Below are positions 19,609 through 29,600 of a DNA stretch of 64,000 bases, piece by piece; within the stretch, counting starts at the first letter, position 1, and each line of letters starts with the position of its first letter. Origin of the DNA: Arsukibacterium indicum (GTDB lineage: Bacteria; Pseudomonadota; Gammaproteobacteria; Enterobacterales; Alteromonadaceae); contig NZ_JAHRID010000009.1 in NCBI RefSeq assembly GCF_019100565.1, forward strand, positions 124,001 to 188,000. The letters run 5' to 3'. The notes under the pieces were generated by a model. The model was not told the DNA's origin, did no database searches, and saw only the letters and a program-made list of their open reading frames with translations. The translations under genes were made by a program, and so were the position numbers.

Positions 19609-21873
19609 ATGTCCAAATTAACCAAACCACTCGCTTTGGCCAGCTGTAGCTTGCTGGCACTCGCCGTTAGCAGCGCCCTGGCCGCCACAGACAAAATCAG
19701 CACCGATGACAACCGCTACATCATTAAATATAAAAACAGCAGTCTGGGGCTGAGTAAGCAAGACGATTTCGTATTAAGCCAGCACAAACAGACCAAAGAC
19801 GCGATTCTGGCGCGATTAGCTGACAATGGCAGTAAGTTAAAACGACAGGGTGCCAGAGTGCATCATCTGTTGGCCGGGCAACGCGCCATTGCTGTTGAGC
19901 TGCGGCCTGGCATGGTTAACTTGCTAAAAACCGACCCAGCGATTGAAATGATAGAGGTTGACCAGCGTCGTTATCCACTAATGCAGCAAATTCCTTATGG
20001 TTTTCCAATGGTGCAGGCCGATTTGGTCAGTGATGAGTTTGCCGCAAACCAAACGGTTTGTGTTATCGACTCTGGTCTTGACTTACCCCATGAAGACTTT
20101 GCTTCGGGCAATATCAGCGGCACCAATGATGTGGGTACCGGCAACTGGTTTGACGCCGGTGGCCCCCACGGTACACATGTCGCCGGCACTATCGGCGCCC
20201 TGAACAATGACACTGGTATTGTCGGCATTATGCCAAACGGCCAGTTGAATATGCACATTATCAAAGTGTTTAATGCCGCCGGTTGGGGATATTCATCTAC
20301 GCTTGCCAGTGCAGTCAATGCCTGTGCCGATGCAGGCGCAACAGTGGTTAATATGAGCCTGGGGGGTGCCGCGCCAAGTGCAACAGAAAGTAATGCAATG
20401 CAGGCTGCCTATGATGCGGGTTTGCTACTTATTGCTGCAGCCGGTAATGATGGTAACACCGCTATGTCGTACCCTGCTTCTTATGATTCAGTGGTATCGG
20501 TTGCTGCAGTAGACAATACCAGAACTCTGGCAGATTTCTCACAGCGCAATGCTCAGGTCGAATTAGCCGGCCCGGGTGTCGATGTTCGTTCTACCTATCC
20601 TGAAGGTCAGGGTCTGGAAGGTCAGCTCAGTGTCGACAGCGTTTTTTACGATGCGATCCCGATGTCTGGTTCAGGCAGTGGCGCTGTAAATGCAGAATTT
20701 GCCGATTGCGGTCTGGCAGTTGAGGCCTGTACTGATGTCACAGATAAAGTGTGTTTAATTTCCCGCGGCGAGGTTGCCTTCTCACAGAAAGTTGAGTCTT
20801 GTCAGGCAGGTGGTGGCCTTGCAGCTATCATCTATAACAACGAGTCAGGTAATTTCAGCGGCACCGTGGAAGGCACCACCGCAACCATTCCGGCTGTTAG
20901 CATTTCCCAGGAAGATGGTCAGATGCTGATGACTCAGCTGGGTAGCACTGCTAATCTGATATCAGGAGCCAGTAATTACGGTCTGATGAGTGGCACGTCA
21001 ATGGCATCGCCTCATGTGGCTGGTGTTGCTGCACTGGTATGGAGTCACTTCCCGGATTGTAGCAATGCCCAAATCCGCTCTGCCCTTGCCGCCACAGCGG
21101 ATGATTTAGGTGCGGCAGGCCGTGATACGTCTTACGGTTTCGGTCTGGTGCAAGCTAAAAATGCGGTGGACTATCTGGCAGAATATGGCTGTAGCGGCTC
21201 CGATGACGAGCCAGACGAGCCAACGCCACCGGAGGCCACGGTACTGGAAAACGGTGAGGCAGTAACCAATCTGGCCGGTGCCGGTGGTGAAGAGTTATTG
21301 TTCAGCCTGGACGTACCGGCCATGGCAACCGGCTTATCTTTTGTTATGAGTGGTGGTACCGGCGATGCTGACATGTATGTCAAATTCGGCGCAGCACCTA
21401 CTGTCGGCGACTACGATTGCCGGCCTTACCTGGCTGGCAACAATGAAAGCTGTGACATTGACCCGGCACAGCAAGGTACCTACTTCGTTAAGGTAATTGG
21501 TTATACCGCCTTTACTGATGTTAGCCTGACCGGTAGCTATACTGAGGCAGACGATCCGGATTTACCTGATGCTGGCGGGGAAACCATTACCAATATCAAC
21601 ATTGGCCGTCGCAGCTGGCAGCACTACACGCTGGATGTTCCTGCGGGTATGGCACAGCTGAGTGTAACCATTACCGGTGGCCGCGGCGATGCCGATCTTT
21701 ATCTCAAGTATGGCAGTATGCCAACAGCGGGTAGTTACGATTGCCGGCCAAACCGCAACGGTAATGAGGAAAGCTGCGTTATCTCAAACCCTGAAGCAGG
21801 CGTATGGCATATGTCGGTTTATGGTTTCCGGGCAGTCAGGGATTTAACGTTGATCAGTGAATACCAGCCATAA
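19609..21873 (+). CDS. Secreted subtilisin-like (S8) serine protease with PA and two PPC domains
   Basis: 754 residues. Signal peptide MSKLTKPLALASCSLLALAVSSALA, then an inhibitor-I9-like propeptide (about 36-125). The S8 catalytic domain has Asp154 (VIDSGL), His187 (GPHGTHVAG) and Ser464 (GTSMASPHVAG), with the oxyanion Asn in LLIAAAGNDGN. A protease-associated (PA) domain is inserted before the serine (about 335-450). After an Asp/Glu/Pro linker come two pre-peptidase C-terminal (PPC) repeats, about residues 545-640 and 660-754, each containing GDADMYVKFG or GDADLYLKYG and DCRP. Probably exported for extracellular protein degradation. A GGAGG ribosome site precedes the start and a strong terminator follows. 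Confidence 0.93.
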   Translation: MSKLTKPLALASCSLLALAVSSALAATDKISTDDNRYIIKYKNSSLGLSKQDDFVLSQHKQTKDAILARLADNGSKLKRQGARVHHLLAGQRAIAVELRPGMVNLLKTDPAIEMIEVDQRRYPLMQQIPYGFPMVQADLVSDEFAANQTVCVIDSGLDLPHEDFASGNISGTNDVGTGNWFDAGGPHGTHVAGTIGALNNDTGIVGIMPNGQLNMHIIKVFNAAGWGYSSTLASAVNACADAGATVVNMSLGGAAPSATESNAMQAAYDAGLLLIAAAGNDGNTAMSYPASYDSVVSVAAVDNTRTLADFSQRNAQVELAGPGVDVRSTYPEGQGLEGQLSVDSVFYDAIPMSGSGSGAVNAEFADCGLAVEACTDVTDKVCLISRGEVAFSQKVESCQAGGGLAAIIYNNESGNFSGTVEGTTATIPAVSISQEDGQMLMTQLGSTANLISGASNYGLMSGTSMASPHVAGVAALVWSHFPDCSNAQIRSALAATADDLGAAGRDTSYGFGLVQAKNAVDYLAEYGCSGSDDEPDEPTPPEATVLENGEAVTNLAGAGGEELLFSLDVPAMATGLSFVMSGGTGDADMYVKFGAAPTVGDYDCRPYLAGNNESCDIDPAQQGTYFVKVIGYTAFTDVSLTGSYTEADDPDLPDAGGETITNINIGRRSWQHYTLDVPAGMAQLSVTITGGRGDADLYLKYGSMPTAGSYDCRPNRNGNEESCVISNPEAGVWHMSVYGFRAVRDLTLISEYQP

Positions 21874-21911
21874 ACGGTTAGCGATCCGGAACGGGTCAAA
21901 CAAACTGAAAT

Positions 21912-21938
21912 GGGGCTGAAATTCAGCCCCTTTTTTTT
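21912..21938 (+). terminator. Terminator after the S8 protease
   Basis: 8-bp stem GGGGCTGA/TCAGCCCC followed by eight Ts; lies between convergent protease and PiT genes. Confidence 0.92.
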
Positions 21939-21958
21939 ATTCCGGTATCTCAGAGTAA

Positions 21959-23227
21959 CTACAGCGTGAATAAGAACTGCAGAATGTAGAAGAAAATAAT
22001 TGCTAAACCTGCACCCACCGGCAGGGTAATAACCCAGGATATAAAGATATTGCGCACTACGCCAAGATTAAGTGCAGCGATACCCCGGGCCAAACCGACG
22101 CCTAATACTGCGCCGACTAATGTTTGAGTTGTAGAGATCGGCAACCCTGCGCCTGACGCAATAACAACGGTTGACGCCGCAGACAATTCTGCAGCAAAGC
22201 CGCGGCTTGGTGTCAGATGAGTAATAGCGGTACCGACAGTTTTAATTACCCGGGCACCCAACGTTGCCAGACCGATAACGATACCAATACCACCCAATGG
22301 CAGGATCCACCAGGCCAGCGCCGCTTTACTGGCAATTTCGCCACCCGAACTGACCACGCTAACAACTGCAGCCAGTGGCCCTATCGCATTGGCGACGTCA
22401 TTGGAACCATGGGCAAATGCCATACAACAAGCGGTGGTGATCATTAACACACTGAAAATGCGTTCAACGTTGTTAAACTGCATTTTCTTATCCGCCGCCG
22501 GATCAATTTTTATCCGGCTGATGGCAATTTTACCAATGATACCGACTATCACCCCCAACACCAACGCCAGCAGATAGCCATTGGCCGTACTGATATCCAG
22601 GCCTATATGTTTCAGGCCCTTTTGCACAGTAACCAGCGCCATAACAAAGGCAGCAAATGCCATATAAAAAGGCACATACTTTTTGGCATTAACAATGGGT
22701 TGATCAGTATCGAAAATAAGCCGTTGCGCACTCATAAAAAACAGGTACGCCAGAATACCGGCCAGAATAGGGGTTACCACCCAGCTACCGACAATGCCGC
22801 CTACTTTATCCCAGTGCACGGCGTCAATACCGACACACACTGCCGCAAAACCGATAATAGACCCAACAATTGAGTGGGTGGTCGATACCGGCCAGCCAAA
22901 ATAAGAGGCAACGATAAGCCAGGTTGCTGCAGCCAGCAGTGCCGCTATCATGCCGTAGACCATCAGCTCGGGCGTATCAACAAAGAACGCCGCATCAGTA
23001 ATGCCACCCCGGATGGTTGACGTTACCGAACCACCGGCCAGATAGGCGCCGGCAAACTCAAAGATGGCAGCAATAAAAATGGCCTGTTTAATGGTCAACG
23101 CTTTGGAGCCAACCGAGGTGCCCATGGCGTTAGCTACATCATTAGCGCCAACGCCGTAAGCCATCAGAAAGCCAAAAACAGCAGCCAATATAACCAGAAT
23201 GAGGCCGTATGATTGAATAATATCCAT
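21959..23227 (-). CDS. pit: PiT-family inorganic phosphate transporter
   Basis: Low-affinity, proton- or sodium-coupled phosphate carrier in the inner membrane. Start set at MDIIQSYGLILVIL (422 residues) with an AAAAGG ribosome site; the longer frame would run into the upstream gene. The two signature halves are visible: AYGVGANDVANAMGTSVGSKAL near the N terminus and MAFAHGSNDVANAIGPLAAV near the middle, with GAGLPISTTQTLVGAVLG toward the end. About ten membrane segments. It starts 17 bp after the DUF47 gene, the usual partner order. Confidence 0.94.
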   Translation of the reverse strand: MDIIQSYGLILVILAAVFGFLMAYGVGANDVANAMGTSVGSKALTIKQAIFIAAIFEFAGAYLAGGSVTSTIRGGITDAAFFVDTPELMVYGMIAALLAAATWLIVASYFGWPVSTTHSIVGSIIGFAAVCVGIDAVHWDKVGGIVGSWVVTPILAGILAYLFFMSAQRLIFDTDQPIVNAKKYVPFYMAFAAFVMALVTVQKGLKHIGLDISTANGYLLALVLGVIVGIIGKIAISRIKIDPAADKKMQFNNVERIFSVLMITTACCMAFAHGSNDVANAIGPLAAVVSVVSSGGEIASKAALAWWILPLGGIGIVIGLATLGARVIKTVGTAITHLTPSRGFAAELSAASTVVIASGAGLPISTTQTLVGAVLGVGLARGIAALNLGVVRNIFISWVITLPVGAGLAIIFFYILQFLFTL

Positions 23228-23244
23228 CAGTAATACCTTTTTAA

Positions 23245-23922
23245 TTAACGGGCTAGCATGATTTCTAAGCGAGAACCCACTTTCTGGGCAATATCGGCTA
23301 AATCGCCAATCCACTCGATAGTCCGGTATAAAAACATCACATCTACCGGGTTCAGCTGAGCTTCGGCCCCCCGCACAGCTTTTCGCAACTTAATCTGCAT
23401 TTCGTCTGTGTCATGTTCAATTGCATCCAGCTTTTCAACCATCTTAATAACCAGATCCACTTCACGGCCGCGAAATCCGGTTTCCAGCAATTCATCCAAT
23501 TCGTTGATCACTTCAGAGGCCATTGCTGTGGCATCAATACAGCGTTGAATGTAGGCATGGAAATCCGTTTGAATGGCGTCAGGAATTTCCAGCTCACGGC
23601 CCAATACCCGGCCAGAAATATCTTTGGTTTTATTGGCAATTTTGTCTTGCTGTGCCACTAATTCCAGAATGTCGGTCCGGTCGACCGGTAAAAATAATCC
23701 ACGCGGTAAGTTTATCCGGATTTCCCGCTTCATTTTGTCTGCTTCTTTTTCCAGAGCAACGATGCCTTTTCGAACTTCAGCCGCAGTTGGCCAGTCTTTC
23801 TGATACACAGCAGCAAAAAAAGGTAGCAACAACTCACTGGCTTCATGCACTTTGCGTATATGTTCTTCAATGGGCTTTATCGGTGACTTGGCAAACACGG
23901 ATAAAAATGTATTACCTGGCAT
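23245..23922 (-). CDS. DUF47/PhoU-like protein paired with PiT
   Basis: 225-residue helical protein of the TIGR00153/DUF47 family, distant relatives of PhoU usually encoded directly before a PiT transporter and thought to modulate it. Visible features are the N-terminal FAKSPIKPIEEHIRKVHEA, LEKEADKMKREIRINLPRGLFLPVDR, and the acidic metal-binding type motifs DAIEHDTDEMQ and EWIGDLAD. Begins its own transcript after the phoU terminator, then leads into pit. Confidence 0.9.
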   Translation of the reverse strand: MPGNTFLSVFAKSPIKPIEEHIRKVHEASELLLPFFAAVYQKDWPTAAEVRKGIVALEKEADKMKREIRINLPRGLFLPVDRTDILELVAQQDKIANKTKDISGRVLGRELEIPDAIQTDFHAYIQRCIDATAMASEVINELDELLETGFRGREVDLVIKMVEKLDAIEHDTDEMQIKLRKAVRGAEAQLNPVDVMFLYRTIEWIGDLADIAQKVGSRLEIMLAR

Positions 23923-24017
23923 AGTGTGGCCTCATAATATTCAGGGTGAATAAGGTCGGCGCGCATTGTAACTGCAATCAAACCGCAATAAAAATGAAAT
24001 ATTAGCAGATAAAACAC

Positions 24018-24053
24018 AAACGCCTCAGCCAGAAGTCTGGTTGAGGCGTTTTA
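24018..24053 (-). terminator. Terminator of pstSCAB-phoU (first pst operon)
   Basis: 15-bp stem, one GU pair, 2-base loop; followed on the minus strand by TTTGTGTTTT. It lies 25 bp after phoU and separates it from DUF47-pit. Confidence 0.8.
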
Positions 24054-24077
24054 AAAAAGCGAACTGGTTTAAAAAAA

Positions 24078-24788
24078 TCAGCTGCGGGCTTCTTTCTCAA
24101 GGGTTTCTTCAGAGCTGTGTCTGACCACTTTACCCTTCACAAAAAATATAATGTATTCAGACAGGTTTTTGCACCTGTCACCAATCCGCTCCAGCGAACG
24201 GGCCGACCACAGCACATTCATGATTTTTGGAATGGAGCGTGGATCTTCAATCATATAGGTCATTAACTGCCGGGTTATCGACTCGTATTCGCGGTCAACT
24301 TTCTTATCTTCTTTATGCACGGTTAACGCTGCTTCCACGTCCATCCGGGCGAAGGCGTCCAGCACATCATGCAGCATCTGACCAACATGCCGCCCCAGAT
24401 TATCCAGGTTAACCAGTAAATCCTGCTGTGCACTATTAAACGACTCCAGTGCCACTTTGGCAATCCGCCGGGTTTCATCACCAATCCGCTCCAGATCAGC
24501 AATGGTTTTTAAAATTGCCATAATCAGTCGTAAATCGCTGGCAGCCGGCTGACGCTTAGCAATAATCCGGGTACATTCCTGATCGATCTGTAACTCCCAG
24601 TCATTTACCTTTAAGTCGTTCTGAATCACTTGTTGTGCCAGCTCGCTGTCGCTATTGGCTATTGCTTCCAGTGCATCAAACAGCTGTCGTTCAATTAAGC
24701 CGCCCATTGCCATAACATGGTTGCGAACCTGCTCTATCTCTTCGTTAAACTGGCTGGAGATATGCTTTGATAAATTTAGCTTGTCCAT
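24078..24788 (-). CDS. phoU: Phosphate signalling protein PhoU
   Basis: Links the Pst transporter to PhoR so that the Pho response is switched off when phosphate is plentiful. 236 residues, two PhoU three-helix bundles: the first with [16 protein letters not shown], the central [18 protein letters not shown], and the second with [25 protein letters not shown]. The acidic E/D-X-X-X-D metal-cluster motifs are intact. It lies 44 bp downstream of pstB on the same strand, the standard end of a pst operon. Confidence 0.96.
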   Translation of the reverse strand: MDKLNLSKHISSQFNEEIEQVRNHVMAMGGLIERQLFDALEAIANSDSELAQQVIQNDLKVNDWELQIDQECTRIIAKRQPAASDLRLIMAILKTIADLERIGDETRRIAKVALESFNSAQQDLLVNLDNLGRHVGQMLHDVLDAFARMDVEAALTVHKEDKKVDREYESITRQLMTYMIEDPRSIPKIMNVLWSARSLERIGDRCKNLSEYIIFFVKGKVVRHSSEETLEKEARS

Positions 24789-24832
24789 TAAATGACCCTT
24801 GCTGCTGTTAAATGTGCCGTTTGCTGAATGTG

Positions 24833-25600
24833 CTAGCCAAAACGACCGGTAATATAATCTTCGGTAGCGCGTTGACTGGGATCAGTAAACATTTTATTTG
24901 TTTCATCAAACTCTATCAGCTGCCCCATATTTAAAAAGGCGGTGTAATCTGACACCCGGGCTGCCTGTTGCATATTGTGAGTAACAATAACCAGAGTATA
25001 GTGCTGTTTTAAGTCGTACATCAGCTCTTCAATTTTCAGAGTTGAAATCGGATCTAATGCCGACGCCGGCTCGTCCAGCAATAAAACTTCCGGTTCTATG
25101 GCTATCGCTCTGGCGATCACCAGCCGCTGCTGCTGTCCGCCTGACAAATTCACTGCGCTGTCGTGCAACCGGTCACGTACTTCGTCCCACAGCGCTGCTT
25201 TACGTAAAGCAGATTCTACTAACTCGTCAAGCTGTCTTGCTTGCTTTATACCCTGTAAACGCAGACCGAAGGCAACATTTTCATACACCGAATGTGGAAA
25301 CGGATTTGGCTTCTGGAACACGATGCCCACCCGACGCCTCAGCTCCGCCACTTCAATTTCAGAATGGTAAATATTTTTACCATCAAGCAAAACTTCACCC
25401 GTCGTCTGGGTATCTTCAAGTAGTTCATTCATCCGGTTAAAACTGCGCAATAAGCTGGATTTACCGCAGCCTGACGGACCAATAAAGGCAGTAATTTTGT
25501 GTTCAGGTATCCGTAGATTAATGTGCTGCAAGACGGTTTTATCAGCAAATTTTAGTGATAAATCCTGAACGTCCAGTTTTGCAATAAACTCTGCCGTCAT
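24833..25600 (-). CDS. pstB: Phosphate ABC transporter ATPase PstB, first locus
   Basis: ATP-hydrolysing subunit of the high-affinity phosphate importer. 255 residues with Walker [14 protein letters not shown]-loop [19 protein letters not shown], signature LSGGQQQRL, Walker [15 protein letters not shown] and switch histidine VTHNMQQA. The C terminus EDYITGRFG is the PstB signature. Encoded between pstA and phoU. It differs clearly from the second PstB at 51899-52684, so the two are old paralogues. Confidence 0.97.
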   Translation of the reverse strand: MTAEFIAKLDVQDLSLKFADKTVLQHINLRIPEHKITAFIGPSGCGKSSLLRSFNRMNELLEDTQTTGEVLLDGKNIYHSEIEVAELRRRVGIVFQKPNPFPHSVYENVAFGLRLQGIKQARQLDELVESALRKAALWDEVRDRLHDSAVNLSGGQQQRLVIARAIAIEPEVLLLDEPASALDPISTLKIEELMYDLKQHYTLVIVTHNMQQAARVSDYTAFLNMGQLIEFDETNKMFTDPSQRATEDYITGRFG

Positions 25601-25628
25601 ATATTACCCTGCTAATGTTACAGTTTTA

Positions 25629-26618
25629 TTACTCTGGCAGCGGCCGGTTGCGATAACGCAATGCCAGTCGCTTACGTAAACGGTATGCCAGCAGATTGAG
25701 TATAAATATCAGTGTAATCAACACCAGTGCTGAAGCAAATACCAGTGGCTCAGCCCGCTGTGCATCCGGGCTCTGCAGACCGGCGTCGTAAATATGCATG
25801 CTCAGACTGGTAATTTTCTGCTGCAATTGCAAATAAGGAAAGTCGCTGGATAATGGCAGTTCCGACACGGATTTGACTACCCCGACAAAGACCAGAGGCG
25901 CCACTTCACCTGCAGCCCGGGCGATGGCCAGCATCAGGGCAGTAACCATCGCTGGCGATGCCTGAGGCAACACTATTTTCCAGATCACCTCAGCCTTGGT
26001 TGCTCCCAGCGCAAAGCAACCCAGCCGCAAATTTTTGGGAATGCCGGCTAACCCCTGCTCGGTCGCTACGATCACCACCGGCAAGGTCAGCAAGGCAAGG
26101 GTCAGCGATACCCATAGTAAACCTGGCGTACCAAAGGTCGGTGTCGGCAAACTGTCGTTGAAAAAAAGATTATCAATGTTGCCACCAAGGTAGTATACGA
26201 AAAAACCCAACCCAAACACCCCAAACACAATGGATGGTACCCCCGCCAGGTTATGCACGGCCACTCTGATCAACCGCAGCAACAAGCCCTCTTTCGCATA
26301 TTCATGCAGGTATACTGCTGCCAGTACACCCAATGGTGTAACCAGCACTGACATCAGCAGCACCATTAACACCGTGCCCAGTATCGCCGGAAAAATCCCC
26401 GCCTGGCCCGAAGAACCGCTGAGAAACTGCCACCAGTTAACCAGATACTGCAGCAGTTTTTCCCCGGTATGGCCGGTCAGTTCCGAGGGCCAGAAAACAC
26501 CGATACTCTGCACCACAATAAAAGCCAACAGACCAAAAACAAGCAGCAAGCTCATGGCAACAGCGCCGGCATTCAACCAAATCCAGGGCGCCCCCTGGCG
26601 AAACCAGTTTCTGAGCAT
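25629..26618 (-). CDS. pstA: Phosphate ABC transporter permease PstA, first locus
   Basis: Inner-membrane permease of the first Pst system, 329 residues with about six membrane segments. The coupling-helix EAA-type loop is visible in LRLGCFALGATKAEVIWKIVLPQASPAM. A compact PstA without the long N-terminal periplasmic domain of the second copy. The stop of pstC is 2 bp upstream, so translation is coupled. About 28 bp precede pstB. Confidence 0.93.
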   Translation of the reverse strand: MLRNWFRQGAPWIWLNAGAVAMSLLLVFGLLAFIVVQSIGVFWPSELTGHTGEKLLQYLVNWWQFLSGSSGQAGIFPAILGTVLMVLLMSVLVTPLGVLAAVYLHEYAKEGLLLRLIRVAVHNLAGVPSIVFGVFGLGFFVYYLGGNIDNLFFNDSLPTPTFGTPGLLWVSLTLALLTLPVVIVATEQGLAGIPKNLRLGCFALGATKAEVIWKIVLPQASPAMVTALMLAIARAAGEVAPLVFVGVVKSVSELPLSSDFPYLQLQQKITSLSMHIYDAGLQSPDAQRAEPLVFASALVLITLIFILNLLAYRLRKRLALRYRNRPLPE

Positions 26619-26620
26619 GA

Positions 26621-28411
26621 CTACAACCTCTGGTACTTTTTACGCAGCCGCTGCCGGATAACTTCGGCGGCGGTGTTGGCAACGAAGGTTAATAGCAGCA
26701 GAATTAGCGCTGCAACAAATAGCACTCTGAAATGGCTGCTGCCCACAGTTGCTTCCGGCAATTCAATAACCAGGGTCGCCGTTAAACTGCGAAGCCCTTC
26801 GAACAGATTAAAATTGGTTATCGGGCTATTACCGGTTGCCATTAACACGATCATGGTTTCACCTATTGCCCGGCCAAACCCTATCAGGGTGGCGGCAATC
26901 AGCCCGGGTAATGCTACCGGCAAGCTGATCCTGAGTACCGTCTGCCACTGAGTAGCGCCAAGCGCTAACGCGCCGCGGGTCAACTGTGGGGGAACCTGGT
27001 ACAGCACATCATCTGCAATGCTGAAAATGCCCGGCACAACAGCAAACCCCATGGCAATACCGATAATTAAGGCATTGCGTTGCTCATAATAAATGCCCAG
27101 CTCATCGAGATACTGTCGCACTCCGCCCTCGAACAGACTATTGTCTAGCAGGTTTGCCACCCAAAAAACCATCAGACTTATCAGGCTCAGCCACACCATG
27201 AGTAACAAAACTTCCCAGCCGTCACTACAACGTTGCCTGAAACCAGGGGGCAAGCTGGGCCATATCGCTGCAAGCAGCAACACACTGAGTGGCATCATGA
27301 CTATCCAAAGTACTAACGCCAGCAGTTGGCTCTCTATTACCGGCGCCAACCAGACTGCGGCTATAAAACCAAGAATTACCGTTGGAAATGCCGCCATCAG
27401 CTCAATAAGGCCTTTAATACGCCGGCGCGGCCCGGCAGGCAGAAAACAAGCGGTATAAATGGCCGCCATAATGGCCAGCGGTGCCGCGAACAGCATGGCA
27501 TACAAGGCCGCTTTCAAGGTACCGGTTGTCAGCGGCACTAACGAAAATTTAGGCTGATAAGCATCTGCCGCCGACGATGTTTGCCAGACGTAGTCGGGGC
27601 CGGCGAAGCCCTCATACCAAACGCTGTGCCATAAGGTTTGCCAATGCACCTCCGGGTGGGGATTATCCATAACAAAGGTATGGCGGCTCGTATCACTGTA
27701 GACATTAAGCTGCTGGTTGTCAGCAGAGAAAGCTAGCGCCTTAACGTCGGTAATACCGCTGGCTGTTTGCCACAACGGTTTAGCCATAGCGGAATAATAC
27801 AACGTCAGCTGGCCATCAGCAGCCAGCGTAGCAAAGCCGCGGCGGTTATGTTCCGGTGCAATGTGCAGAATTGCCGAAGATTGTGCCGGTAACTCCCGCA
27901 CCAGTCGCAGATGGGCCAATGCACTGTTGTCAGCTAATAAAAACCACTGCTGCAAGCGACCACTTTGATACCCTGCCAGCACGGACTGATCAGCAGTCAG
28001 CCAGCGTAAACTGGTCAGAGTGTCACGCGTTTCAGTTAGCTGCCACTGCTGTAAACAGCTGTCATCGTCGTTTTTGGCAAACAGACACGCAGCACCGTCT
28101 GCGGTTGCCAGCAAGCTATACTTTCCGTTACCGGTAACGGCGCTGAATGCCGGCACACTGGGCCACGGCGTCTTGCCGTTGGATATTTCTGCCGGCTCTG
28201 ACTGATAAACCGCCGAAACCGGTGGCAATGCAGTGCCGGTAATATTCCGGAATAATGGAATCACTTCGCTGAACAGGTAGATAAACAGCGCTGCCAGCAT
28301 AACAACCACACTGATGCCGGATAAACCAATCACACCATGCAGCAGCCGGTTATACCAGCGCCGGCGCCGCTGCAGTTTATATGGGCTGTGCTTAGCAGCA
28401 GGCAATGACAT
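26621..28411 (-). CDS. pstC: Phosphate ABC transporter permease PstC, first locus, with large periplasmic domain
   Basis: 596 residues, much longer than the roughly 320 of E. coli PstC. TM1 (about 23-45) is followed by some 250 periplasmic residues with repeated short strands (for example GNGKYSLLATADGAACLF, SLRWLTADQSVLAGYQSG, RRGFATLAADGQLTLYYS), which look like a WD40/beta-propeller sensor. The permease core starts about residue 295 (LKAALYAMLFAAPLAIMAAIY) and contains the EAA loop RGALALGATQWQTVLRISLP. It overlaps the pstS stop by one base. The function of the extra domain is unknown to me. Confidence 0.92.
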   Translation of the reverse strand: MSLPAAKHSPYKLQRRRRWYNRLLHGVIGLSGISVVVMLAALFIYLFSEVIPLFRNITGTALPPVSAVYQSEPAEISNGKTPWPSVPAFSAVTGNGKYSLLATADGAACLFAKNDDDSCLQQWQLTETRDTLTSLRWLTADQSVLAGYQSGRLQQWFLLADNSALAHLRLVRELPAQSSAILHIAPEHNRRGFATLAADGQLTLYYSAMAKPLWQTASGITDVKALAFSADNQQLNVYSDTSRHTFVMDNPHPEVHWQTLWHSVWYEGFAGPDYVWQTSSAADAYQPKFSLVPLTTGTLKAALYAMLFAAPLAIMAAIYTACFLPAGPRRRIKGLIELMAAFPTVILGFIAAVWLAPVIESQLLALVLWIVMMPLSVLLLAAIWPSLPPGFRQRCSDGWEVLLLMVWLSLISLMVFWVANLLDNSLFEGGVRQYLDELGIYYEQRNALIIGIAMGFAVVPGIFSIADDVLYQVPPQLTRGALALGATQWQTVLRISLPVALPGLIAATLIGFGRAIGETMIVLMATGNSPITNFNLFEGLRSLTATLVIELPEATVGSSHFRVLFVAALILLLLTFVANTAAEVIRQRLRKKYQRL

Positions 28412-29379
28412 TATTCCAGTTGCTCAGGTAAAGCGGCTAAACCAAGGACCTGCCGCCAGTTGCTGACAATCTCTGCCGGCAAAGGCAGAAAACCATCCTG
28501 CAGAACCAGCTGCTGCCCGGTTACTGACAATACCAGATCAAAAAATGCCAGCTCATCAGCAGTTAACGGTTGGCCGGGTGGCTTATTAACATAGATATAA
28601 AGTTGCCTGGCCAACGGGTAGTCGCCGCTGAGGGCATTTGCTGCCGTCGGTGCAACCGCCTGACCGTCAGCGGTTATGATTGGCAGCACTTTAACATTGT
28701 GTGTTGCGTAACCAATACCTGAGTAACCAATACCCGCCACCGACTGACTGATAGCCCTTAGCATCGCAGACGAGCCAGCCAGCTGATTGGTACGCGCTTT
28801 TAAATCGCCATTACACAACACATGCTGTTTAAAATAGCCATAGGTTCCCGAGACAGAGTTACGGCTGTACATACTGATAAAACGCTGTTGCCAGTGGCCT
28901 GCCAGCCCAAGCTGTCCCCAACGCTGTATATCCGCTGCCCCACCACAGCGCCGGTTTACTGAGAATATCGCGTCCAGTTGCTGCAAACTGATCTGGGTTA
29001 GTGGATTGTCGGGGTGAACATAAACTGCAAGTAAATCAATGGCGACGGGCACAGCCGTTGGCAGATAACCAAAGCGCTCAGCAAATTGCTGCAACTCTGC
29101 CTGGCGCATCGCTCTGCTCATCGGCCCAAGTTGAGCAGTGCCTTCTATCAGTGCCACCGGGGCTGTAGACGAACCTATGCTCTGGATCTGAAAATTGACC
29201 GTCGGGTTGCGGCGGCGATACTCTTCGCCCCAAAGTTGCATTAGCTGCTGCAGGGTATCTGAGCCGACACTGGTTAAGGTACTGTCAGATTTAGCGGCAA
29301 CCGGCGTCACGGCACCACCGCTGATACCTGCTAGCAGGATCAGCCCTGGCAAAACTCTTCGCCATCTGATTAGCCACAT
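28411..29379 (-). CDS. pstS: Phosphate-binding protein PstS, first locus
   Basis: Periplasmic phosphate receptor, 322 residues with a signal peptide (MWLIRWRRVLPGLILLAGISGGAVTPVAA). Phosphate-contact type motifs are VGSDTLQQLMQLW near residue 38, GSSTAPVALIEG, MSRAMRQAEL and RNSVSGTYGYFKQHVL. It is the first gene of pstSCAB-phoU. The upstream region has no correctly spaced Pho box: CTGTCAT-like heptamers recur every 13 bp instead of 11. Divergent from an ACT-domain gene, 221 bp away. Confidence 0.92.
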   Translation of the reverse strand: MWLIRWRRVLPGLILLAGISGGAVTPVAAKSDSTLTSVGSDTLQQLMQLWGEEYRRRNPTVNFQIQSIGSSTAPVALIEGTAQLGPMSRAMRQAELQQFAERFGYLPTAVPVAIDLLAVYVHPDNPLTQISLQQLDAIFSVNRRCGGAADIQRWGQLGLAGHWQQRFISMYSRNSVSGTYGYFKQHVLCNGDLKARTNQLAGSSAMLRAISQSVAGIGYSGIGYATHNVKVLPIITADGQAVAPTAANALSGDYPLARQLYIYVNKPPGQPLTADELAFFDLVLSVTGQQLVLQDGFLPLPAEIVSNWRQVLGLAALPEQLE

Positions 29380-29600
29380 CTTTTTTTACCTGTACCCGAT
29401 AATCTTGCTGACACTATCTTATAACAGCATGACGTGACAAAACAGCAAACCAAAAATAATTTGTTAAGTAGCGTTTTAAAATCAGAAAGTTGTGTCTACA
29501 CTCTTGGGTCTGAACTTTAAAAAAATTTTTGACGCATATTGCGCATAACCAGCCGTGTGCAGCGCGGTTCAACCTATAGTGATAGTAAGGGAATATCCAT

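Noticed and set aside
23228-23314. N-terminal extension of the PiT gene overlapping the DUF47 gene
   Set aside because: The extra residues are not family-like, and the ATG at 23227 has a ribosome site.
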